From Flammulina velutipes (lineage: Eukaryota; Basidiomycota; Agaricomycetes; Agaricales; Physalacriaceae), in contig CM022370.1 in NCBI GenBank assembly GCA_011800155.1, positions 1,116,001 to 1,180,000 of the forward strand: a DNA stretch of 64,000 nt, given 5' to 3'. Shown here piece by piece: positions 1 through 13,300 of the stretch; within the stretch, counting starts at the first letter, position 1, and each line of letters starts with the position of its first letter. The notes below the pieces were generated by a model, which worked only from the letters and a program-made list of their open reading frames with translations, ran no database searches and had not been told where the DNA came from. A program made the position numbers and the translations under genes.

Positions 1-2279
1 AAGAGATTGCCCATCCGGCGAGTGCGCCTGCAGCTCCTGCAGCGGAGTTGACCAGCGTTGCATCGGCTGAGCCTCCTGGCATGGCGCCAGGAAGAGACAA
101 CGACTTGTCACTGGGATCTGGTAGAGCGGTTGCGGGCTAAGACAATTATCAGACATTTGCAAGTCCTTTGAGAAGGATCCCCACCATGGTAGCAGCATAA
201 CTCTCCAACTTCTTTACAAGTAACTCCATGGCTTTAAACGCTTGATCGCGGACAAGTCTGAACGGTTCATTGAGGATGCGTGTCGCAGACGAGAGTAATC
301 TTACACTCACTTTTCTTTATCAACGAGGGAAGGTGCCATGTTGGGAATGACTTTTGTCGCGATATCCTCAATGTCGAAACAGTCTATTGTGGCCATGAAA
401 CCCATCAAGCCAGCGACACGAGCGTGCACAAATGTGTCCTTCAGCGCACGAGCAAATGCTGGTACCAAAACCTTCTTTTTGGTATTGTAACCCAGTGAAG
501 GGCCCAGTCTGCCTATCAAGATACAGGTGTTAGTTCGTATGGAGGCTTCGGGGTCGGTCTGCATCTTTGCTAGGTGACGAAGCAGGTCATTATTGAGCAC
601 TCGGTCACTGAACTAGGCATGACTGTTATATTCAAGACGCTGAAAAAAAAGTAAACTACGAACCTTGGGTGCTAGTTGAATGATGGATTTGACTGTAGCT
701 TCCCGGATGACAGCGACTGTATCAGAGAACCCGGTTTGCTGGTGACAATGCTAAGCGACGTCGGCAAGGAGGAGCTAGGAAAGAACAAACCAGATGAGGG
801 AAGATCTTGTCTACGGTTTTCTTGTCAAGTTTATCCACATACTGTGGTAGGTGGTCGAGGAGGGCCATACGAGTCCCGCGATCTGGGCTGGCGTAAAGTT
901 TTACCAGGGGTGCCACGACAGTATTGCCATACTCTTCCGAAGATACATTGTTGCCAAATTTGATGACTAGAGGTAGTATGGTCGCAGCTGAAGCACCGCC
1001 GAATTCCAACGCTTTTACCAACGAGGGCAGTATACGATGCGTGGCGAATTCCGGTGGGAATGCGTCTGCAGACTCGTTGAGATTTCTGGAGGGTAAAGTT
1101 CAGCGTTAGAGATGCAGGCGGCTATGGAACTACCTGAGAAGGGCTGCCTTATCTGCCTCGCTACCAAGGGTGAAGTTGTCCAGTCCGAGGCAAACGCGAA
1201 CGAGTCCATTAGTCGCAAAAAAACCTGAATCTGCCATCCCGGCATCCAGGAATCGTTTGGCAGACCATCTTGCTTTACTTGACGGATTAAGCAGGTTCTT
1301 GACGAGGGGGAATAATGCTACGGGGATGGCACCACGTGATGCAGCAGTGGGGGGCTGATGTGGTGGGTTCGCGGTGGGAGGTGGGTGATTTGTGGGATTG
1401 AAGAGGGCGTTGATCAGTAAACCCAGTGCGTATGCATCGGCGGCTGAACAGTCCCCTCTCGACCAAGATGAGATAGGAATGAGTACAAAGTTAAGAATAA
1501 TTCTTACTGTTTGAGGGACGACCAACCGCTCTTTTTCACTTCAGGCGATGCCCATTTTCCAGCATCAGGTAAGAGCTGGCCTAAGCTCTGTGTTGCCGTC
1601 AGGCTTGCAAGCATACAAAGGCAGGAGATGTACGTACATAGAGCACGGCACTGTCGTCTGTCGGATTGCTTAGGACTTCGAGACCACCGAGTTTCCATTC
1701 GCCAGACGGTGATATAAAGATGGATGTGAACCGTACGTTTCCATGGGTTGATGCGCATTGGTCGTTAAGGAAGGAAAGCGCGACCTGTGTGGTCAGAAAA
1801 AGCTTGGATTTGGAAGGTAATGAACACACTGATATCCTATGCAAGCCCCATATAAGCCAGTCCTCCTGCTCCTTGGTGCCCTTGGTGGACCACGAGCTTA
1901 GCACAGGCATAAGCGGCCGGACGCGTTCAGTCATGATGTATATCGTCGATTCGGATTCGACGGCGTCGAGGTATTTGAGCACGTCTGGATGGCGTGTAGT
2001 TCGTAGTTTGCGGAGGGCGTTCTTTGCGAGGGGCTCGATGTTTCGTTTCTGCGAAAAGTCGTATTCAAAGACAGAGACGGGGCTGCCGTCGTCCTGGAGA
2101 GCGTAAGCTGGAAGCTATAGGTGTTTCTGTCGCACACGCACTCGTTTTGTTGCATCGTATAGGGTACAAAAGCCGTCGAGAGTCGATACTGAGCGTCCAA
2201 GGGAAAATGGTAGGTTGAGGCCTGACTTTTGGACTAAACTAGACACGGCGGCAGAGCCAAGCGTGCGAAGGTAGTCCAT
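1..2279 (-). CDS. SCY1-like pseudokinase with HEAT repeats (SCYL1/Cex1 family), partial
   Basis: Family members are catalytically inactive kinases with HEAT repeats that act in COPI/Golgi traffic and nuclear tRNA export. The start at 2279 gives MDYLRTLGSAAVSSLVQKSG followed by LNLPFSLG, the characteristic N-terminus. The kinase-like lobe follows (YLDAVESESTIYIMTE, GEWKLGGLEVL at roughly residues 80-190) and no HRD/DFG pair is visible. Alpha-helical HEAT repeats come next (LVKLYASPDRGTRMALLDHL, DPEASIRTNTCILIGRL). The reading passes through several short introns, one of them near 141-190, and then LVNSAAGAAGALAGWAIS reaches the window edge, so the C-terminus is missing. It is divergent from MED14 across 214 bp. 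Family assignment is firm; exact splice sites are inferred. Confidence 0.88.
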
Positions 2280-2493
2280 GGCTGAATCGGACGTCGATCC
2301 ACGTCAGTTTTACAATCAAAAGTAGAATACAATGAGGAAACAAGAAACAAGGACACGTCCGGCAATCACCCGGCGGCACAACACTTCTTGTCTCTTCCTA
2401 TCATCTCCCTCTCCGTCCATGTTCATTTCCTTGTCGTAGGAGACAGCGACGACGACGACAACGACGGCGTAATAACCTCGTTCATGACTGCAT
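2280..2493. promoter_or_regulatory. Divergent promoter region between SCY1-like gene and MED14
   Basis: This 214-bp stretch separates two divergent start codons and must hold both promoters. A GAC-rich run lies at about 2446-2466. No clear TATA box is visible in either direction. The first MED14 ATG (2494) is followed in frame by a second ATG (2512) in a better ACCATGG context. Confidence 0.5.
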
Positions 2494-5400
2494 ATGGATC
2501 CAGCGAGCACCATGGTCGCCGACACTACCCCCGCACAAAATGGTTATCCACACGGAGACGAAGAATTCACCCTCGAGCAGCTCGAGGCTGAGCTCCCGTT
2601 CGTCAACGACACCCAGCTGCATCTTGGCGACCTCATTCAACGCGTCATGCAAACGATATATACAGAGTTGCAGGAGTTTGCAGAAACGTGCGCGCCATGA
2701 ACGGCCCTTTTGTTCTTTACTCATATTTCCGCCCTCATAGAATGCCCAACATGTCAGATAGCGCGCGGAAACGTACTCTCGCAGACTGGGTAGTCAAAAC
2801 CAAGAAGCAAGTAGTCAAACTCTATGCAGTAGCCAAATGGTCTCGAGACGCGGGGATCGTCCAAAAGTGCATGGCTAGTTCATTCCTCCAGCTCACTTTC
2901 ATATCGTATTCAACTCTATCCAGAATATCACTGCCTTTCTCATGAACCAAAACCGACAATTCGCAGACGTCATCCACGGAATTAACTTTGCTCGTGAAGG
3001 ATTAGACCCTGCCCGGTAAACAAACTCTATACTTTTTACATTGCAATTCACGCCGCCCTAGTCTACGGAATCACGATCTATTAACATCACTCGATGTACT
3101 TACGACGGGAACCTATCAACGCCTTCCTTCAGTCATCAAGGTATGTTCCATTATCTCTTTTGTGGCGCGCCTCACGAAATTGGCAGAAATCCATCATCCC
3201 CGTCACCCCGCTGACTGACGCCCAAATCCTCAAAACTTTTTCCGACCTGGAAGACGCCATACGATATCGATTACGATTGACCGAAATAATCCCAGTCGAA
3301 ATGTCTGCGTATCGCATCACCAACGGCAGAGTGGTCTTCACCGTCCCGAAACTCTTCGAGGTCACCCTATGTGCATCAGGATCAGAACCAACCGATGGCT
3401 GGTTCTTTGTGGATGTTGAATTTCTCATCACCGCCGGTGCTACTGGAATACAAGAGTTTCCCCGAATACCTGGCGGTATGATGAAACGATACGTTACAGA
3501 GGAGGCTGACTCGAGACTGGGTTTCTACGTACCTGCACGAGAAGAGGAGCTTCCCCCTGGTGTAGAGCGACCTCCAGATATGCCTCTTCCTCCTCCCAAG
3601 CCAGAGGTCCCCGAAGGCTTCGTGGACGCGCCGCTAGTCAGAGTATTCAACTTTTTGCGTATGCAGTTTCCACTTCGGCTATAGATTGTGTTCACTCATA
3701 CAAAACTCATACAGAAATGATGTCGCTTTCATATCAACTGGAGATTCTCCTCTACCAGGCGGAACGAATGCGCTCTCTTGGGTGGGCGGATTATTTGCGT
3801 GTGCAGATGACAGCTGATCGCAAAAAGTTGACCGTTTCCTATTGGATGTGAGTCGAACTTAGTTGTGGGTGGTAGCCATTTTCACTGACATCAAAACCTA
3901 GCCGAAAACCTATAACGTCTAATATCCCTCGAATACAGCAGCAACGGTTAAGCAAAATACCATTACTTGCAGGGACAGTAAGTATAGAGATTGTTGCCGC
4001 GCAGCCTGATGGAGGACCTCAACGTTCACCGAGGAGTCGAATACTTTCCGAACTGCAGCAGAAGGCCAGGCTTGGGCGCAAGAGGCCTTCGGATGAGGTA
4101 GAGGGTTTACGGTTCAAAGTGACTTGGGAGCCGGAGCAGAATGCTCTTGGGGTGTCTATTCCACGTGAAGAGCTGAGTATACCAGAGGAGATATTAGTTG
4201 TTGTGCGCACCTTCCCTAATATTCTTTTTTACTTCAACTGATTGGGCTATAGGATTCGGACAATCTTGACTTCCATTCATTGATGGCCAACATAATATCC
4301 CGGCATACGAAATCAATATTGGCGAGAATGCAAGGGTATTTGCAACTTGGATCCTCACGGCATGTGTTTGGGGCGCCTGGAATTGTGCAATTAGTGGAAG
4401 AGGGTAAGCTGTTGAAATTGCTTTGACTGAGAGATGGACTGACCCACTTTTATAGACTCCATTCATGCCCTTCGAATACGATTATGTGCGGAAGAGATTG
4501 TCATCATCACTATCGATCCTCGAACAGGTCTATTAAACCTACGAGATACTGGCGATCTAGCATCTGCAGGACGTGGACCACGATTCTCATCTATAACTGA
4601 GAGGTTAAATGAGCAACCGGATATGCTGTTGGATGCTTTAACGCGCCTCAGACTTATAGTTCGTGGTTCTTTTGACACTCACGCGCCCAATTTTGATATT
4701 CTGAGCAGACACTGACGGACTTGGCTGAGCAGATGGCGAAGTACCTTCGCCTGCAGAGTTATCGATCTCGCAATTTTGCGAAAGACGGTGAGCAATACCA
4801 AACTCCTTCCAATAGAATTGTCACTAATTCATAGAATGTAGAGATGCGAAAGCTTGGTCCTTTGGCGCGTGCAACGCTCTTCATTCAATTGGAGTCGTTC
4901 CAGGAACATTACCTCGTCATCGTCATAACAGACGACCAGTTCCAATATGCTCTGATATCCTCAAAGGTTCTTCCAGAATCCATGTATGGCAGCATGGTCA
5001 TGGAAGATATAGCCTGGCTGGATGCAAGGCGGATACTTGGCGACTCGGAGGATAAAAAGGAAGAAGTCCGGTCGGGGATGAAGCGAAAGCGGAGCATAGA
5101 TGCCACGGCACCAGAAGCCCAAGGCTACAATCTCGAGACGCAAGTCCTTCGAGAGCTTTACAGCTACTGTTGTGCACGTGTGGCGTACATGAACGTGGAG
5201 CGCCAATTCAAGATTCGACACATTCCTTTCACGCATGTCAATCCTTCACCTTCTTCTGTCCTTCCAGAGCTCCAGTCCTCTCTGGCGCGCTCGGTGCCGT
5301 CTCTATGTGTGCAGTCGCACCACATATTGGCTGGTGCACCAGCAGCAGAGGCGGCGATGCCCAATATCCGCGTTATCCCGCTGAACTGGTGGTCGCAGGA

Positions 5401-6244
5401 TCGAAACAAGCAAGCGCAGGTGGTGACCTGCGTCAAGCTCAAATACGTCTACATCCGAGGAGGCGGCACTGGAGGCATAATACGGCCGTCGAAGCGGATC
5501 ATATACGACACGACAGAGGCTGTGGTGTCGTTCCTCAGCGAGAACGTGAAGACGTGCGTGGACGAGTTCCTGGAAGGATGGGCTCGAGTGAGCAAGATGG
5601 TGGTCATTGCTCGCGCTGTGGCGCAGATGGGCGGGGGTGTTAGGTTGTTGGAGTTTGATCTCCAGGAGGTGGTTTTTGCGTATGAGGGGGACTGTACAGT
5701 GGCGGTGCGGTGCGTGGAACAGGATGTGAGCACGTTTGAGCTGAAGTTTGGACGGATGGGAGGGCGGTGGGATGAAGGGAACCCGCATTCGAAAGCGGAG
5801 CCGTTTTTGAGGACTGTGTTGAGTGCGGATAAGCTTGCGCTGTCTGTGCAGAAGCTTGTGATGTTACTACGGGACACGCTTCCCATAGTGTCAGCGCTGG
5901 AGTCCGAGGGTGCTGATGTACTTGCGAAGAGCGCTGGGTGGTATCGGGTGTTGTATCGGAGAAAGGAGCGGACGTACGCGTTGGATATGCGGTTAATGAC
6001 TGGGAGAAGGATAGCGATTCTGGACGGAGCGTACTCGTTGTATTCTGGGAAGGTGGAGGATAGTGGGAAGGATGGTGTGGGGTTGAAGCCGATACCGAAT
6101 TTTGGGAGTATTGTGAGGGATTTGCCTGGTCCTGGACGGCGGCTGGATGTATCGCTGGTGTGTACGGTGGAGGAAGTGAACGTACTGGCGAAGGATGTAC
6201 ATAGGCGCGTGGTTGAGGAGATTGATTCGCAGATGCAGACATAG
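2494..6244 (+). CDS. MED14: Mediator complex subunit 14 (Rgr1)
   Basis: Med14 is the scaffold subunit linking head, middle and tail of Mediator, the RNA polymerase II coactivator in the nucleus. The N-terminus carries the family block: LHLGDLIQRVMQTIYTELQE, then PNMSDSARKRTLADWVVKTK and KQVVKLYAVAKWSRDAG. After splicing the reading continues through NITAFLMNQNRQFADVI, KSIIPVTPLTDAQILKTF and a long C-terminal exon (4844-6244). Total length is about 1,050 residues, normal for fungal Med14. At least seven short introns are needed; the one after KCM (about 2872-2930) appears to use a GC donor. In-frame ATGs at 2494 and 2512 are both possible starts. The gene is divergent from the SCY1-like gene. 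Identification is very secure, internal splice sites less so. Confidence 0.93.
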
Positions 6245-7081
6245 GCTGTTTATTGTATCGTATAGTAAGTATACTCAGTGTATACGTATCCTTCGCTATT
6301 CAGTGTTCTGACCCGCAGAGCAACGCTAGTATCCACGTGCCCCTGTTGCGCTTTGCCATCAATGCCATGATCAATGTCTTTTCTTGGACCCATTTCCTTT
6401 CTTGTTCCGCCCACCAAGTATTGCTCTGCTGTGCATCCGTCTTCCGCGAATGCTGCACCCGAGTTGAGCAGGTGTCCTCGTACCTGCTCAGTAATCCAAC
6501 GTCAGCATAAAGTCGCGATTTGTCGGGGGGCAGCGCGGACCGATAGTACGGTGTATTGGCGGTCTAGACCTCAAGCTTTCAGGAGGACCTGGCTCTGTGG
6601 ATTTTGGTCGGCTTCATCTTGGTGGCTAAGCGCTAAGGCCTGAGGCTTCCGCTAGACCCCCTTTCCTCGCTCTGGACACTCACTTGGACTGGGCCAACGG
6701 CTGTCTTGCTACAGTATTATCAAGGCAGACTGCGCTGCAGAATGCTTTAACCCGAGGGGAGTGACACAGGACGCCACGCGAAGGGTCGCGAAGACTGGAG
6801 ACGATATGATGCTGTGATGCGCGGTGGTGAGCCAATTTATGATGTCATGATTCTCACGGTGGAACTTGACTATATGAACAGGTTCTGCGACATTTGCAAC
6901 TCGAACCTTCATCCGTCTTCAAGAGACGACAGTTAGCTCAACAATACGACTTTACCAGTTTGACAAACTAGCTCATAATTCATAACATTGGTCTCGTCCA
7001 ACAACCTGTCTCATATCTGAATCAAGACAAGTTCAGTCGATCGTATTAAATTGCGTGCGCGTACTGACGTGCTTGTAGGAT
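6245..7081. other. Intergenic region, MED14 terminator to YTH gene promoter
   Basis: About 840 bases between tandem plus-strand genes. Open frames here are short and show no recognisable protein. It must hold the 3' end of MED14 and the promoter of the YTH gene; no TATA box or other distinct motif stands out. Confidence 0.5.
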
Positions 7082-9990
7082 ATGGTAGAGCCGGCGTTCA
7101 ACATGCAATTGAGGAACAAAACCCCGCGTCCGCGCGCAGCGGCACAAGACGCGTCCAGAAGTAAGTCCCCTATGATATCATCCTTGCCCCGAGTTCGCCA
7201 TACATGACCAAATAACGCCGATGTCTTTTTTTTGCCTCTTTCAATTCGCGCGTGTGGCGGGATTGCTTTTAACTTTCATTCTTTTCATTCTTTAATGTTA
7301 CTTATTATTCTTTCCTTATAAAACAAAGGTCAATCTACGGATACTGCACGAGCTTCTCCAGGTATTTTGGTGAGCCTGCCTTTACTTTTTGTGCTTTGGG
7401 TCATCAACTCTTAAAGCAGATTTCATCATCTTGGAACTACCCCCTCATCGCCTTTCGTGAAAGATTCGGACTTGGACACAACGCGGCATGTACTAGGAGA
7501 GGAGCCTGTACCAATGTCTGGAGGTGGAAATCATGGCGCTGGCGATGGTTCTGACCGAGGGCGAAAGTCTCGTCGCGGTACGCCGTTTTTCTATATGCCT
7601 TCCGGACTCGCTATGAGCTTTAATAATAGGTCAAGACCATTCACACCACCCGTCGACGAGCTATCATCAGCCCCACCCGCATTATTCGGCGTCTGCCTTT
7701 CCTCAAGGGCAGTCCTTCACAAGCCCCTACAATGCACCAATTCCTCAGCAATCTCCATTTCCATACATGACGGGCTACGACGGCCACCTAGTCCATGGAT
7801 ATCAATCTCCGGTCTATCCTTCACTCTATCAGTCTCCTCCGCCGGACTCGAGCTCGCATTCCTTTCCCGTCATTTATAGCTCGTCCCCCACCAACAATCC
7901 AGTCCAGTCTCCGCCACCTGCCCCCGCTTCTCAGGCTTTCCAAATACTGCGATATTCGTCCCCTTCAACACCGCAGTATCCGTACCCTCCCCAGTCCTAC
8001 CACCAGTCCTATCCACACTCGCCTGTCTACCAGCAAGGTCGATATGCATACGTCCAAGGCGCAAATTATTCACAATACAGTCCTTCTACCGACATGGAGA
8101 ATCAAATGCCCTGGTGGTACGGCCAAACGTCAGTTTCGCCTCGCGCGTACGAACCGTCTACCTCTCCGTTCCACGGCCCATTTCCTGTCTCGTACTCTCC
8201 GAGCCTTCCCATCGGCCCAGATGCCTTTTCTCACCCAAGAGGTCCGCATGAAGCTCAGGCTGCACCATCCACGCTCGTGCCACCGCTGACCCCATCAACT
8301 GCCCTTCCCCAATCCGACGGTCCGTCTTCCAGTGTCACGCCAGAACGACAACTCGTGCGGAGACCTTATCACCCCAATCCGCCTTCCCATCGGTCAGAAT
8401 GGGTTATGTGGGTAGGCAATGTGCCTAACGACGCAAGCCACGACGAGCTATGGCGCTTCTTCAATTGCCCCACGGCGGATGGGTCACCCCACAGTGGAGT
8501 GATGTCTATCTTCCTAATCTCACGGTCAAGCTGCGCCTTTGTCAACTATGACTCTCAGAGCACCTTGGAACAGGCCATTAGCCAGTTCAACGGCATACCA
8601 TTGCGACCGAACGACACGCGTTGTCCTAGGTTGGTATGCAGGGTTCGACAAAAGGACGATGATCTGAAGGCCGGTGTTGGCGGGCAGCGTGGAACTGGTT
8701 TGCATATGAAGTGGATAAAGGAGCAGAAGGGAAAGGGCAAGGATGTCGCAGAGCAGTCGGATGCTAGCGATGCGCCGACCTCACCGTCAACGTCGTCACG
8801 ACAGTCGGCGCTATCTTCGGTACCAGCTAGTGACGAGGACTCACCTCATCGACCCACGCCACAGTCTAGCAGCTCGGGGTCTTTTGGATCAACAACGTCA
8901 AGCGTGCTGACCAAATATTTCCCTAAGCGCTTTTTCATCCTGAAATCATTGACTCAGGTCGGTATCTTTCTTTGTAGAACCCCCATCCTCGATGCTAATC
9001 TTTTGATTCAGTTTGATCTAGACCTCAGTGTACAAAAGGGACTGTGGGCGACACAGAAGCATAATGAAGGGATCCTTGACCAGGCATACAGGACTAGTAA
9101 GGAGGTGTATCTCATCTTTGGTGTCAATAAAAGCGGCGAGTTTTATGGATATGCAAAGTGAGTTAGATTATGATACTGGTATAACTTGACTGACGTTCGC
9201 TAGGATGGCGGGCCCGGTTTTAGGAGAGCATCGAGTGTCATGGGCATCGCGCGCGAATTCGACCACTTCACCAATATCGCCCGTTACAGGTCGTGGACCG
9301 GTCCAAAAGGACACTATCCCGGAGGAAGGTTCATCTTCAGTCTCCCAAGGAAAAGTGTTCTTCCCCGCCATCGAACACCGCCTGGTAGGCGAGTCACCCC
9401 AACCACTTACCACGTCCGACCGCCAACACATCCCGAGCTCCACCGCTCACGTTGCTCCCGCCCAAGTCCAGTCTGCGCCCCCAGAAACCGCACATGGCCA
9501 CAACAAAATTACGCCTCAGGTCCCTGCTACCAAGTTCAGCCTCGACACGCGTCTATACAAACCGGAATTACCTATAGCGAAGTCGCAACCGCACCTCCCA
9601 GATGCGTTCCATCTGGACGAAAGGGCACCACTACGTGCGATGAAGCACCCGGAGGAGGCCAGTGATGGAGGTGAAGAGCAGGAGCAGGAGCAAGACCAGG
9701 AGCAAGACCAGGACCAGGGACAGCGGCCAGACGGAGAGACATGGGGGGAGTCCTTCCGCGTCGAATGGCTCTGCACAGAGAAGCTGCCATTTTTCCGAAC
9801 ACGACACTTGCGCAACCCATGGAACAAGGACAGGGAAGTGAAAGTGTCGAGGGATGGGACGGAGCTTGAGCCTCTTGTAGGGCAGCAGTTGATTGACGAG
9901 TGGTCAAAGTTGGCGGAGGTACGACCGGGGGCTGCGCCACCGTCGTCCGGGAAAGGCGCTGGGAGGAGAAAGCAGCAGCAGCAGACATGA
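7082..9990 (+). CDS. RRM- and YTH-domain RNA-binding protein (m6A reader type)
   Basis: YTH domains bind N6-methyladenosine in RNA. A long Pro/Ser/Tyr/Gln-rich N-terminus precedes an RRM (EWVMWVGNVPNDASHDELWR, CAFVNYDSQSTLEQAI; near residues 340-430), then a YTH domain beginning SVLTKYFPKRFFILKSL and KGLWATQKHNEGILDQAY, with the first cage Trp in GLWA. The YTH core is interrupted after GYAKMAGPVLGEHRVSW by about 160 residues that include an EQEQ/DQDQ run, then resumes as FRVEWLCTEKLPF and HLRNPWNKDREVKVSRDG. Introns near 8958-9011 and 9159-9203 join the YTH exons cleanly; the 5' exons (7082-7460) are less certain. The protein ends with a short Gln run. It may act in mRNA decay or meiotic transcript control, by analogy only. 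Confidence 0.87.
9676..9720 (+). repeat. Low-complexity (GAGCAG/GACCAG)n run inside the YTH gene
   Basis: Imperfect hexanucleotide repeats encode alternating Glu-Gln and Asp-Gln within the insertion that splits the YTH domain. Such tracts vary in length between strains through replication slippage. Confidence 0.75.
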
Positions 9991-10333
9991 CTACAAATTT
10001 CCGATCATGATATACACGACGATCGTTTCTTTACGGCACACACGACCACTGGTACATTACATACACGAATACAGAGTTTGTGAACCGCCAACCCGTTCCT
10101 TCTAAGCATCTGCGACGACGATGCCAGTAGCAGGCATAAGTTCGCATTGCGCCACATACATGACATTTGAGTATCATAATCGTAGTTACAAATGCACTAA
10201 TAGAGGCAAAAATACAAGAAAATAATACGAAGAATTACGGTGCCACACAACGGAAGCAGCGTGCCGTTGCCTATTTGGGACGACCTCTTCTTTCTCTCCT
10301 CCCTCATCGTGCAGCGCGACGTGGTCTCCCTCA
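9991..10333. other. Intergenic region before OSBP-like gene
   Basis: About 340 bases, AT-richer than the flanking genes. No gene is visible. The downstream start is uncertain, so part of this stretch may be 5' exon or UTR of the oxysterol-binding protein gene. Confidence 0.4.
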
Positions 10334-13300
10334 ATGTCGGCCTCGTCTTCAAAATATCAGTCGTCGCCGCCGAGCAGCACGATGAGCACCAACAGTCGGT
10401 CTATGCAATATTCAGCTCAGCGTGTCGCTCAAATCCCTCCTAGCTGCGGACGAACCTCTCTACCAAGTTAAACTGCTTTCGGCCCTGCGCAGTGGTACCT
10501 CTCCACCTATCTGTCTGTGCTCGGCGTGCTAAATATCTGCTAGGGGACCCCGCCTCGATCTATCCATTCCTCACAGAGATTGGGAAGGATTCAAAGCGCA
10601 AATCGGAGGATGGGAATCTCGACACGGGCTCTGCTGCCTTGCATCTCGCCATAAGATGTGCCTCTAGTACGTCGCTTTCTACCAGAAATACGTCCCCACT
10701 GACCGTCTCCAGCCTCCACCGTCTCATTACTCTTATCCCACCGCTCCATCCCTCCTAACGGCGTACATCCTATTGGCTCTGGTACCACACCCCTCCATTT
10801 AGCCGCATCCTTGGGGCGTGCCGACATTGTCAGGCTTTTACTGGAGCAGGACGGCATTAACGACGGGCTTGTCGACGCTAACGGCAAATTGTGTACTGAT
10901 GTCGCAAAGAACAAGAATGTCATCCGCGCAATTGAAGGTGCGTCTCCGGTGCATTGTCATTTGCGCTTGGACTAATCGTCAACAGATTCGCGAGAATCTC
11001 TTAATGCATCCTACCGCGCGCTCCTCCAAACCTACATACTCTCTGCTCCCAACACCCCGCCGTCTTCGAATCTTCTCTCTCTTCTCTCTTCCCCTCGTGT
11101 CCGCTTTATCGATCTGTCCTACCTCGATGACGACCCTAAAGTGCGCCTCTTTTTGCGACAATGTACGCCGAACATAAGTCACAACTCCAAGAGCCAATTT
11201 CTAATCTCTAGACAGTTGCTAGTCAACATGGCATTTCGTTGCAAAGCCCTGTGCCCCTCGCAGACCCTCCAGTCATGAAAGGATACCTCAACAAGTATGT
11301 CAACGTCGCCAAGGGGTACCAAACTCGATGGTTTATCTTGGAAAACGGGGTCCTGTCTTGTAAGTCGTCTCTGATGCGCGTTCCTTTATGTCATCTTTTT
11401 TTTTTCAAGATTACCGGCATCAGGAAGACGAGCTAGTAGCCAGCCGTGGCTCGATCTCCATGAAGACTGGGACGCTCCGTGTCTCCGCTACCGACCGGCA
11501 GAAGTTTGACGTCTCGTCGACACCATCAGCCGGGCACACATCTGGAATTCAAAAGTGGTACATCAAGGCGAACCACCCAGTTGAGGCATCCCGCTGGACT
11601 CAGGCCATCTCCAACAGCATGAAATGGCACAAACAAGATTCCAAAGGAAGAAAGAGTGGCGAAAGCGACGCTAGCTCAACATTGTACAAGACTGTTCGGG
11701 CTTCTCTATTCCACTCTTCTCGTCACAGCTCCAGTATCGGAGGGCGCGGCAGCGATGCCGAATCAATGGCCAGTAACAGACGGGATAGTCCTCCCAATGA
11801 TGACGACAGGAAGAGCAGACGGAGTGAACGCGACGACTCTTCCTCATCAGCATCTCTGACGAAGAGTGTCCCTTACGAATCCACCTTTGAACTGCACGGT
11901 AACTCGATCTCGGCTCAGTTGGAATTGACTTCACAGTTAATATCTAATCTCTCGTTGCCGGACGATGCGCCCAAGCAATCCAAGAATCTGTCAATCGCAA
12001 TGAAGGATTCCTTTGCGGCCGTACAAGGGATGCTCAACGAGTACGTGAATATGGTCAAGACGCGTGAGGAGTGGTATGGAAAACAACTCGACAAGGAGCG
12101 GGAGAAATCCACAATGTGGGAGGAAAGTCTGGCCACAGTGGTTCGAGAGGGCGAGGATCTAGAGAACGAGTTACGGGCGCGCAGTCGTAAACGAGGCAGT
12201 CGATTCTTCGACGCGGCCACACCCGGCGAGGGCACCGTTAAACAACGACGGTCCATCTTCATTCAGAAACAAGCCTCGGTATTGGAGGAAGGAACAAACT
12301 TCTCGGAGATATTTTCAGAACCAGATTCTGGTCCTCCTACCGCTGTCCCCTCCACGTTCCAACAGCCATCTATGGCCCCTCGTTCCGACACACAAACCAC
12401 CATAACTCCCGCATCGACAACACCTGCTGAAGAAGGATATGACACTGACGAAGAGGACGAATTCTTCGACGCTATCGAGGCTGGCACCATACCCAATCTT
12501 TTCATCCCTGACTCACTTGCGAGCCCAACACACGCCGAATCTGCATTACCGGCAGAGATGAAGGACTCAGTCCGGCCATACGAGGGCTACCAAAAACTTC
12601 GAGACAGACTACAAATAACGGACGAGCGACCAAACACGAGTCTGTGGTCTGTGCTGAAGAATAGCATCGGGAAGGACTTGACTAGGATCAGTTTTCCGGT
12701 ATCCTTCAACGAACCAACAAGCATGCTCCAGCGAATGGTTTGTCAACTCTTCTCTATGTAGGGCGATGACTCACAATACTGCGCAGGCCGAAGATATGGA
12801 GTTCTCTGAATGCCGTGAGTAAAGGTCACTTTGTAATCGTTGTTCGTACTCATCTATCATTAGTGGACATTGCGGCTCGGGAGAAAGACCCGCTTTTGCG
12901 CGTTGCATATGTCGCTGCATTCGCCATGTCGAACTATTCTTCAACCATCGGACGTATCGCAAAGCCGTTCAATCCCATGCTCGTGCGTGCTTTTGTCCCA
13001 TTGAGGACAGTGGGTTATTGATGAGCTCTCCAGAGTGAAACTTTCGAATATGTGCGCTTCGATAAGGAATATCTTTATGTCTCGGAGCAAGTTAGCCATC
13101 ACCCTCCGATATCTGCTTGTTATGCCGAATCGCCATACTGGCACTACTATGGAGAGGTACGCTAATCACACTGCAATGTGACACAAAGCTCTTAACTTTG
13201 ACCCAAGGTGGATGCACAAAACAAATTCATGGGCAAATCATTCGAGATTCGGCCGACTGGAGTTGCTCATGTTGACCTCGCCATCCCCGCCGAACTCGGT

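Noticed and set aside
5640..6242. 200-residue minus-strand open frame, Pro/Ser/His-rich
   Set aside because: It lies exactly antisense to the conserved C-terminal exon of MED14 and has the composition of an antisense shadow.
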